Positions 1 to 5,039 of a DNA stretch of 12,411 bases are shown here, in pieces. The stretch comes from Rubrobacteraceae bacterium. Lineage in GTDB: Bacteria > Actinomycetota > Rubrobacteria > Rubrobacterales > Rubrobacteraceae. The stretch is from the NCBI GenBank assembly GCA_013698525.1, contig JACCSM010000193.1, positions 1 to 12,411 of the forward strand, written 5' to 3'. The notes beneath the pieces were generated by a model. The model saw only the letters and a list, made by a program, of their open reading frames with translations. It made no database searches and was not told the DNA's origin. Position numbers and translations under genes: made by a program. Numbering within the stretch: the stretch's first letter is position 1; every line of letters begins with the position of its first letter.

Positions 1-2
1 CG

Positions 3-440
3 TGCCCCATCGACCACAGCGCTTTCCAGAAGGCCGGCGCCAACGTCCCCGAGGGCGGCTCGAAAGAGTTCACCTGGACCGACGACGCCATACAGCGCCT
101 GGAGCGGGCACCCAAGGGCTTTATGCGGAACATCTCGCGTAACATGACAGAGAAGCTCGCCCGCGAACGCAGCACGACGCACATAGACCTCGCCCTCGTC
201 GAGGACTCGCTCACGGGAGCGCGCACCACGATGGAGGAGGTCATAACGGGCAAGGTCTCCATCGCCGACCTCGCCAGGGACACGGGAGAGAGAATAGAAG
301 CAGAGAATGGTGAGGCCCCGCATCCGCCCATGACCGTAACGATGGTCTGCACCACCTGCGGCGAGGAGTTGCAGGGCGTTCAGCCTCCTGAGGAATGCCC
401 TGTCTGCGGCGCTCCTGGAGAGGATTTCGAGCAGAGGTAG
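3..440 (+). CDS. PCP_red-domain protein with C-terminal rubredoxin-like ribbon (5' end outside window)
   Basis: Only the last 145 codons are present; the frame is open from the first bases, so the start lies upstream. Visible residues 24-75 fit the PCP_red family (the small domain at the C-terminus of light-independent protochlorophyllide reductase subunit B): a WTDDA start, a RLERAP.GFMRN core and a following helix with EKLARE. The last 33 residues form a rubredoxin-type knuckle pair, CTTC and CPVCGAP, as in the C-terminal domain of rubrerythrins, and would bind Fe or Zn. An internal ATG at 123 is inside the PCP_red domain and is not a credible start. The catalytic N-terminal part is missing, so the overall function cannot be named; a redox role is inference. 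A hairpin follows the stop codon by 2 bases. Confidence 0.8.
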   Translation, partial: CPIDHSAFQKAGANVPEGGSKEFTWTDDAIQRLERAPKGFMRNISRNMTEKLARERSTTHIDLALVEDSLTGARTTMEEVITGKVSIADLARDTGERIEAENGEAPHPPMTVTMVCTTCGEELQGVQPPEECPVCGAPGEDFEQR

Positions 441-442
441 GC

Positions 443-485
443 ATCAGGCTGCAGGCATCAGCCGTCAGGCAACCTGTAGCCTGAT
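443..485 (+). repeat. Post-stop hairpin repeat, copy 1
   Basis: Thirteen-base arms ATCAGGCTGCAGG (443-455) and CCTGTAGCCTGAT (473-485) are complementary except for one G-U pair, around a 17-base loop. The hairpin begins two bases after the TAG of the preceding gene. There is no T-run, so it is not a textbook intrinsic terminator. The left arm and loop contain a 14-base imperfect tandem repeat starting GCATCAG. The same GGCTnCAGG/CCTGTAGCC core recurs at 11508-11539, so it is probably a dispersed intergenic element that may act as a transcript 3' end. Confidence 0.6.
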
Positions 486-534
486 AACCGAGACGCCGGT
501 TCCAGAGATCAGTGAGCGAGGTTCTTCGTGGATC

Positions 535-566
535 TTGAATCTCTGAATTGTCTCTGCGCGTATACT
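535..566 (+). promoter_or_regulatory. Possible promoter of the LuxR-type regulator
   Basis: A good -10 hexamer TATACT lies at 561-566, about 70 bases before the ATG at 636. The best -35 candidate is TTGAAT at 535-540, but the 20-base spacer is longer than ideal. The assignment is tentative. Confidence 0.3.
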
Positions 567-635
567 CTTTAGAGTGCCGCCGGCGTAGCGCTCCGCGGCC
601 AGAGGCAGGACGGAGAGGTCCTTGGTGGAGCATCG

Positions 636-1388
636 ATGCAACGAGGCTCGCGGAGGGACCGACGAGAGCAACCTCAGGGAGGCGCCTGGGCTGTGTTGAC
701 ACGGGTTCTGGCAGCGCTCGGCGTTGGGGTGTGGTGCAGTTTCATCCTGTTGGTGTCGGTAGTGTTCGTGATCGACAGGGGACTGGCCGATGTAGGCATA
801 GTCTGGGTGGCCGTCCTTGGCATCGGGGTGGCGGCTCCCGTACTCCTCTTGAGGCAGATCAACCGCGCCATAGCGGCGCACGAAGAGTCCCGTCGTTCCA
901 TCCCTGATACGAGGGAGAAGGAGAAAGAGCTCCTCGGCGCCCTGGAGGAGCACGACAAGCTCACCCCCGCCACAGCCGCGATGCGGACCTCGCTCACCGT
1001 TGATGAAGCGTCGAAGATGCTCCATACGCTGGCCCGCAAAGGACACCTTGAACTGCGAACGGAGGAAGGCACCGTAGCCTACGCCCTGAACGGGCGCGAC
1101 AGGCAAGGGCTGCCGGGAGAGGACTCCACGTCTCCCTCAGGCGCAGAGAATGGCGAAGCACCGGGCCGGGCCGCTGCGCATGACCATCTCGAAGACCCGT
1201 TGAGCGAACGTGAGATCGAGGTGCTGAGCCTCCTCGCCTCGGGCAAGACCAACTCAGAGGTAGCCGGAGATCTCTTCGTCTCCGTGGGCACCGTCAAGAG
1301 CCACACAGGCAACATCTACCGCAAACTCGGCGCAAGGAACCGCACCGAGGCCCTCACCAGGGCGCGCGAGCTCGGGCTGATTCGGTAG
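636..1388 (+). CDS. Membrane-anchored LuxR-family transcriptional regulator
   Basis: A 250-residue protein. Residues 22-46 and 53-73 are two hydrophobic helices forming a membrane hairpin. Residues 75-105 are charged and helical. Residues about 97-152 look like a winged-helix fold (LTPATAAM, LTVDEASKMLHTLARKGHLEL, then a strand ending VAYAL). A low-complexity linker follows, and residues 187-250 are a classic LuxR/GerE helix-turn-helix (LSEREIEVLSLLASGKTNSE, then GTVKSHTGNIYRKLGA). No receiver or ligand-binding sensor domain is present, so any signal must be read by the membrane hairpin or the middle domain. The ATG at 636 has GGTGGAG five bases upstream; a GTG at 693, just before the first helix, is an alternative start. 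It stands alone, with a weak promoter upstream. The regulator assignment is secure; its target genes are unknown. Confidence 0.88.
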   Translation: MQRGSRRDRREQPQGGAWAVLTRVLAALGVGVWCSFILLVSVVFVIDRGLADVGIVWVAVLGIGVAAPVLLLRQINRAIAAHEESRRSIPDTREKEKELLGALEEHDKLTPATAAMRTSLTVDEASKMLHTLARKGHLELRTEEGTVAYALNGRDRQGLPGEDSTSPSGAENGEAPGRAAAHDHLEDPLSEREIEVLSLLASGKTNSEVAGDLFVSVGTVKSHTGNIYRKLGARNRTEALTRARELGLIR

Positions 1389-1424
1389 GAATCTCCTCGA
1401 GCCTGTAAGTGCTCCCGCCACCAC

Positions 1425-1445
1425 GCTGGAACTCTCCGGTCCAGC
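1425..1445 (+). terminator. Weak stem-loop after the LuxR-type gene
   Basis: GCTGGA (1425-1430) and TCCAGC (1440-1445) form a perfect 6-bp stem with a 9-base loop, 37 bases after the stop codon. There is no T-run. It may contribute to transcript termination but could be chance. Confidence 0.25.
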
Positions 1446-1544
1446 TCGCGAATAGCCCTCCCCATCCCGCCAACAGGCCACGAATGAACCCCGATGAACC
1501 ACCCAGATCTGCTTTTCGGCCGATGCGCTTGCGACCGGTTCAGC

Positions 1545-1561
1545 CTTACCTTCAAGGTGAG
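1545..1561 (+). promoter_or_regulatory. Dyad upstream of the DUF6220/multicopper oxidase pair
   Basis: CTTACCTT (1545-1552) and AAGGTGAG (1554-1561) form a near-perfect inverted repeat centred on C1553, with ACCTTCAAGGT as a perfect core. It ends 30 bases before the ATG at 1592. Its size and position suit an operator, and MerR-family regulators often use ACCTT/AAGGT half-sites, but no convincing -35/-10 pair frames it. The regulator is unknown. Confidence 0.35.
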
Positions 1562-1591
1562 ACGTAAGCAACCGGCAAGGAGGCCCCCGCA

Positions 1592-2056
1592 ATGGCCCGT
1601 GTTGTAGAGACGCCGAGAAATCCATCGCGAGTCGAGGCAACCGTTACGCCACCGAAACGAGGGACGACGATGACCAGGCGATCCGTCCCTGTTCGTCTGG
1701 CCCGAATCGGCTACGCTCTGCTCTCCTCGGTCTTCGTCGCCTGCGTCCTGGTCCAGGTGTTCTTCGCCGGCATGGGAGCGTTCGGGGCGGACTGGGCCTG
1801 GCACCTGACCTTCGCACACTTCCTGGAGCTGCCGCCTCTGCTGATGATACCCATGGCTTTCGTCGGACGTTTGCCGTGGGCGTTGAGGCTGCTGCCCTTC
1901 GGTCTGGTGGTCCTGGTCGGCGCGCAGTACGCGTTCGCCAACGCGGCCGTGCCGACCGCGGCTTTGCACCCGGTGAACGCGCTAGTGATCTTCTGGATGA
2001 GCCTCTTCATCGCCAGGCGGGCTTGGGCCGCCGTGTACGGGCAGGGGAAGGGGTGA
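1592..2056 (+). CDS. DUF6220-type four-helix membrane protein
   Basis: A 154-residue protein with four predicted membrane helices at about residues 37-60, 73-91, 97-117 and 125-142. Conserved-looking features are QVFFAG (55-60) in helix 1, histidines 71 and 76 before and within helix 2, and LHPVNA (125-130) at the start of helix 4. This pattern matches my recollection of the actinobacterial DUF6220 family, which has no known function. The start at 1592 has AAGGAGG eight bases upstream. An in-frame ATG at 1670 also has a good site (GAGGGA, 5-base spacing) and would remove 26 polar N-terminal residues, so the start is ambiguous. The stop is 7 bases before the multicopper oxidase start, so the two are probably co-translated. 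A role in supplying electrons, haem or copper to the oxidase is only a guess. Confidence 0.72.
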   Translation: MARVVETPRNPSRVEATVTPPKRGTTMTRRSVPVRLARIGYALLSSVFVACVLVQVFFAGMGAFGADWAWHLTFAHFLELPPLLMIPMAFVGRLPWALRLLPFGLVVLVGAQYAFANAAVPTAALHPVNALVIFWMSLFIARRAWAAVYGQGKG

Positions 2057-2063
2057 TCCATTC

Positions 2064-3647
2064 GTGAATATCTCGCGTGGGGAGTTCTTGCGGCTGGGGC
2101 TCGCGGGCGCGGTGACGCTCGCCCTCCCTTTCGGCGCGTCCGCTTGTTCCGGATCTAGCGAGGGCTCGACGGGGACGCTGTTGCAGAGCAAGGCGAAGCT
2201 GCCCGAGCCGTTTATGGTGCCGTTGCCGATGCCCCCGGTGCTGGAGCCCGCACGCTCCGACGCGAACACCGACTATTACGAGCTGGTTCAAAAGGTCGGC
2301 AAGGCGGAGATCCTGCCTGGTCTCGAGACGGAGGTCTGGGGCTACGGTGGGATCTTCCCCGGCCCTACCGTGGAGGCCAGGAGCGGGAGGCGGACCGTAA
2401 TCCGGCAGTGGAACGAGTTACCGGTGCCCGTCTCTGTCCACCTGCACGGCGGCAGGACGCCGCCAGGGAGCGACGGCTACCCCACGGACCTGATCCTACC
2501 CAAAGGGAGCGAGCACGGCGCTTCCGGGCACGCGAGCCACGACTCGGGGCATCATGATCCAGCGGGCCAGCACGCCCATCTCTTCAAGGACTACACCTAT
2601 CCGAACGAGCAACGCAGCGCCACGCTCTGGTACCATGACCACCGCATGGACTTCACGGGACCCCAGGGCTGGCGGGGACTCGCCGGGTTTCACATCATCC
2701 GCGACGACGAAGAGGACGCCCTGCCCCTCCCGAAGGGCGAGAAAGACGTTCCGCTCATGATCTGCGACCGCTCTTTTGATGAGGACGGCTCGTTCCTCTA
2801 CCCTTCCCTGGATCCCTCGCTGATGGGTGAGCCTGGCGTCGAGGACGATTACATGGACGGCGTCCTCGGAGACACCATCCTGGTCAACGGATCTCCGTGG
2901 CCGGTGATGGAGGTCTCGAACACGAAGTACCGCTTCCGCATCCTCAACGCCTCCAACGCCCGCCGCTACGAGCTCGCCCTGGAGCCGGAAAACAATACCT
3001 CGTTCGTCCAGGTCGGAAGCGACGGGGGTCTGCTCGGCGCTCCGATCCACCACCGCACGATCCGGATCGCGCAAGCGGAGCGCTTCGACGTGGTCATAGA
3101 TTTCTCGAAGTACGATGTCGGCACGGAGGTCACGCTAAAGAACCGAATGGGCGAGGGCAAGACTGCAAACGTGATGCGCTTCCGCATCACCCGCAAAGAG
3201 AAAGACGAAAGCGCCGTACCAAGGCGGCTTGCGTACATGGCGGAGTTCGAAGGGCTCGAGGAATCTCGCGCCAGGCGCACGCGCGAGTTCCGATTTACCC
3301 GGGTTGGTGACGAGGGCCGGGTGATGTGGGGTATCAATGGCGAGCCGTTCGACCCGGAGCGTATGGCCGCCAGCCCGAAGTTGGGGTCTACCGAGGTCTG
3401 GCACCTGAGGGCAGCCCCCGCTGCGCACCCGATCCACCTTCACCTGGTCCACTTCAAGGTGCTCTCCCGCAACGGCAGGAGACCCTTGCCAACGGACGCC
3501 GGCTGGAAGGACACCGTGGACCTGACCTCGGGCGAGGAGGCACGTGTGCTCGTCCGTTTCGACGGCTACCGAGGCCGCTATGTCTTCCACTGTCACAACC
3601 TCGAACACGAGGACATGATGATGATGGCCAACTTCGAGGTCGTATGA
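2064..3647 (+). CDS. Exported multicopper oxidase, CotA/bilirubin oxidase type
   Basis: A 527-residue oxidase that would couple one-electron oxidation of phenols, bilirubin-like compounds or metal ions to four-electron reduction of O2 to water. All four copper motifs are intact: HLH (126-128), WYHDH (189-193), HPIHLH (455-460) and HCHNLEHEDM (509-518), supplying the type 1 and the trinuclear type 2/3 sites with Met518 as axial ligand. HLHGG and YPTDL fit the CotA/PhsA subgroup. The N-terminus is a signal peptide: SRGEFLRLG resembles a Tat motif but has Arg-Gly instead of Arg-Arg, and ASAC at 25-28 could be a lipobox. Residues 148-172 form a histidine-rich insertion with seven His. The start is a GTG, 7 bases after the DUF6220 stop, with GGGGAAGGGG upstream. 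The natural substrate cannot be read from the sequence. Confidence 0.93.
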   Translation: MNISRGEFLRLGLAGAVTLALPFGASACSGSSEGSTGTLLQSKAKLPEPFMVPLPMPPVLEPARSDANTDYYELVQKVGKAEILPGLETEVWGYGGIFPGPTVEARSGRRTVIRQWNELPVPVSVHLHGGRTPPGSDGYPTDLILPKGSEHGASGHASHDSGHHDPAGQHAHLFKDYTYPNEQRSATLWYHDHRMDFTGPQGWRGLAGFHIIRDDEEDALPLPKGEKDVPLMICDRSFDEDGSFLYPSLDPSLMGEPGVEDDYMDGVLGDTILVNGSPWPVMEVSNTKYRFRILNASNARRYELALEPENNTSFVQVGSDGGLLGAPIHHRTIRIAQAERFDVVIDFSKYDVGTEVTLKNRMGEGKTANVMRFRITRKEKDESAVPRRLAYMAEFEGLEESRARRTREFRFTRVGDEGRVMWGINGEPFDPERMAASPKLGSTEVWHLRAAPAAHPIHLHLVHFKVLSRNGRRPLPTDAGWKDTVDLTSGEEARVLVRFDGYRGRYVFHCHNLEHEDMMMMANFEVV

Positions 3648-3786
3648 GAAGTCGCTAGGCTCACCAGAAGCAGAATTGCCATCGAGATCAGTCACAGACC
3701 GTTGCATCGTTCGCCAAGTAAGACCCACCGATGTGCTAGAACAGGCCAGAACACGACCTGCCAACATGGGCCAATGGGAGCGAACG

Positions 3787-4056
3787 ATGGCGAAGACCCA
3801 CAAGGTAACCTTCAAGAAGAGCGGCATCACCATAGACGTCGCAGAGGACGAGTACATCCTCGAAGAGGCCGAGGACGCTGGCCTCCATCTCCCTTACGAC
3901 TGCCGCAGCGGCACCTGCACGACCTGCATCCAGAAGTGCCTGGAGGGTGAGATCGACCAGGACATGGCCTTCGCCATCGGCGACGCGGAGCTAGAGCAGG
4001 GCCTGCGCCTCATCTGCATCGGCAGTCCCTTAACCGACGTGGTGCTCGACGCATGA
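3787..4056 (+). CDS. [2Fe-2S] plant-type ferredoxin
   Basis: An 89-residue soluble electron carrier of the plant/cyanobacterial type. The cluster ligands are Cys39, Cys44 and Cys47 in CRSGTCTTC and Cys77 in LICIG; Cys51 is an extra cysteine close to the cluster. A beta-grasp fold is indicated by VTFKKSGITIDVAEDEYIL at the N-terminus. The frame stays open upstream to 3676, but the ATG at 3787 is preferred because GGGAG lies six bases before it and the family begins there; the upstream residues look non-coding. It is 139 bases after the multicopper oxidase stop and 35 bases from the convergent toxin gene. No reductase or oxygenase partner is next to it, so its redox partner is unknown. Confidence 0.93.
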   Translation: MAKTHKVTFKKSGITIDVAEDEYILEEAEDAGLHLPYDCRSGTCTTCIQKCLEGEIDQDMAFAIGDAELEQGLRLICIGSPLTDVVLDA

Positions 4057-4091
4057 ACGCACCTACGTCTTCTATACCTACTGTGTCGATC

Positions 4092-4478
4092 CTACCAGAC
4101 GACCTCGACAGGGTAGTGTGAGATCTTGGGGTCGGCGCTGAGCAGGGGCATCTCTTCGAGGATGGCTTGTGAGGCGAGGATGCGGTCGAAGGGATCTCGA
4201 TGATGGTCAGGCAAAACGCGGGTGTGCAGCGTGTGGCTGAGGTAGATGGGCAGTACCTTGATGGCGTTGCGGGAGAGCTGGTCGGCGATGAATCGCTGGA
4301 GGTCCCCGGGGACCTCCAGCCTGCCTAGCCCGGCCTTTATGGAGATCTCCCATCCGCTCGCTGCGGAGAAGAACAGCTCGTTGCGACCGTCGCCAATAAA
4401 TTCCCGCGCCCGGTCGGACAGCCTGCGGTCGTCAGAGATCCACCACAGAAAGGCGTGCGTGTCGAGCAGTGCCTTCAC
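4092..4478 (-). CDS. vapC: VapC-type PIN-domain toxin
   Basis: A 128-residue PIN-domain ribonuclease, the toxin of a type II toxin-antitoxin pair; family members cleave tRNA or rRNA using Mg2+. The acidic residues expected at the active site are present: Asp6 in LLDTHAFLWW, Glu44 in SGWEISIKAG, Asp95 or Asp98 in HRDPFDRILASQA, and Asp116 in LLSADPKI. The length is normal and nothing looks broken. The start is a GTG sharing four bases (GTGA) with the antitoxin stop, the usual sign of translational coupling. The gene converges on the ferredoxin gene. Confidence 0.92.
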   Translation of the reverse strand: MKALLDTHAFLWWISDDRRLSDRAREFIGDGRNELFFSAASGWEISIKAGLGRLEVPGDLQRFIADQLSRNAIKVLPIYLSHTLHTRVLPDHHRDPFDRILASQAILEEMPLLSADPKISHYPVEVVW

Positions 4479-4711
4479 CGTTCGAAGGCTTCCAGAACCC
4501 CCTCAGGCAGCGGAGCGTCAAAATCCTCGCCGATAATCACCCTCCCCGACGCGCTTCCAGGCTCACGCCGCTCAGGCCTCTCCCCAACAGGGACCAGCCG
4601 GGCCACAGGCCTGCCTGCTTTGGAGATCACGACCTCCTCTCCCTCGCTCACCCGTTCGAGCAACCGCGAGAGATGGGTCTTGGCCTCGTGTATGTTTACC
4701 GTCTTGCGCAT
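4475..4711 (-). CDS. Phd/YefM-type antitoxin
   Basis: A 78-residue antitoxin that should bind and inhibit the downstream PIN toxin and repress its own promoter. The N-terminal part (NIHEAKTHLSRLLERVSEG, then EEVVISKAGRPVARLVP) is the standard Phd/YefM DNA-binding and dimerisation fold; the acidic C-terminal tail (GEDFDAPLPEGVLEAF) is the probable toxin-wrapping segment. The open frame runs 54 codons further upstream, but the family starts at MRKTVNIHEAK, and AAGGGG (4723-4728) lies 11 bases before that ATG. A promoter and a direct-repeat operator candidate lie 37-65 bases upstream. Confidence 0.9.
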   Translation of the reverse strand: MRKTVNIHEAKTHLSRLLERVSEGEEVVISKAGRPVARLVPVGERPERREPGSASGRVIIGEDFDAPLPEGVLEAFER

Positions 4712-4747
4712 TACGTATCGCACCCCTTGATGTATTGGTTTCAGACC

Positions 4748-4776
4748 ATAGTAAACTAAGTCTTGGACTAAGTCTA
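4748..4776 (-). promoter_or_regulatory. Promoter of the toxin-antitoxin operon
   Basis: On the - strand TAGACT (4771-4776) and TACTAT (4748-4753) match the -35 and -10 consensus at four positions each, with an ideal 17-base spacer. The start point would be near 4741, giving a leader of about 30 bases before the antitoxin ATG. The spacer and -35 are overlapped by a 9-bp direct repeat. Confidence 0.5.
4755..4775 (-). promoter_or_regulatory. Direct-repeat operator candidate of the toxin-antitoxin operon
   Basis: AGACTTAGT occurs twice on the - strand (4767-4775 and 4755-4763) with a 12-base period, about one helical turn. Within the first copy GACTTAGTC is an inverted repeat. The pair covers the -35 and spacer of the predicted promoter, where Phd-type antitoxins bind to autorepress. 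Confidence 0.5.
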
Positions 4777-4885
4777 CCCTAAAATAAAAGGTCTCGGTAT
4801 GACTCTCTACGGATCGGCAGTCCCCTATCTGATACGTAATCCGGTAGAGCGCTTCTGGATCGAGGCAAGACATGCCTGGCGCAGT

Positions 4886-4930
4886 GGATTCCCCCTTTCG
4901 CGGGAATGACCGGGGACGCGGGAATGACGG
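4886..4930. repeat. dRS3-like palindromic repeat (ATTCCC-N8-GGGAAT)
   Basis: ATTCCC (4888-4893) and GGGAAT (4902-4907) flank eight bases containing CTTTCGC, matching the pattern of the dispersed repeat known as dRS3 in Neisseria and found in many genomes as CATTCCCGCGAAAGCGGGAAT. The 11-mer GCGGGAATGAC is repeated 18 bases on (4900-4910 and 4918-4928). Translated on the - strand it gives the familiar spurious peptide VIPAKGGI. It is probably a mobile or recombination-prone repeat rather than a gene part. Confidence 0.65.
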
Positions 4931-5039
4931 ACATCATGCTGGGAGCAATGAGGAAAGGAGTTACTCTCATCTATGTTCTACACCGCTGAACTGATGATGC
5001 GGATTCCGTATGTCATCTCAGTAGATCCGGTTTCGGGTT

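Larger units (their letters stand above)
4712..5039. other. Gene-free stretch between the antitoxin and the Vps62-like gene
   Basis: About 330 bases without a convincing gene. It holds the toxin-antitoxin promoter and operator, an AT-rich patch (about 4776-4792) unlike its surroundings, and a dRS3-like palindromic repeat at 4886-4930. From 4931 to 5039 nothing is recognisable. The local base composition and the repeat suggest acquired DNA. Confidence 0.5.

Noticed and set aside
465..1106. 213-codon - strand open frame
   Set aside because: It is antisense to the LuxR-type gene and the hairpin region, with no domain.
3676..3786. N-terminal extension of the ferredoxin
   Set aside because: No ribosome binding site precedes it and the residues are unlike the family; the ATG at 3787 has GGGAG at proper spacing.
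3135..3857. 240-codon open frame on the - strand
   Set aside because: It is antisense to the end of the multicopper oxidase and the ferredoxin start, and carries no recognisable domain.
4712..4873. 54-codon N-terminal extension of the antitoxin
   Set aside because: It has no family similarity, crosses the promoter and operator, and the family begins at the ATG at 4711.
4779..4970. Short - strand open frame reading VIPAKGGI
   Set aside because: This peptide is the known spurious translation of a dRS3-like intergenic repeat.
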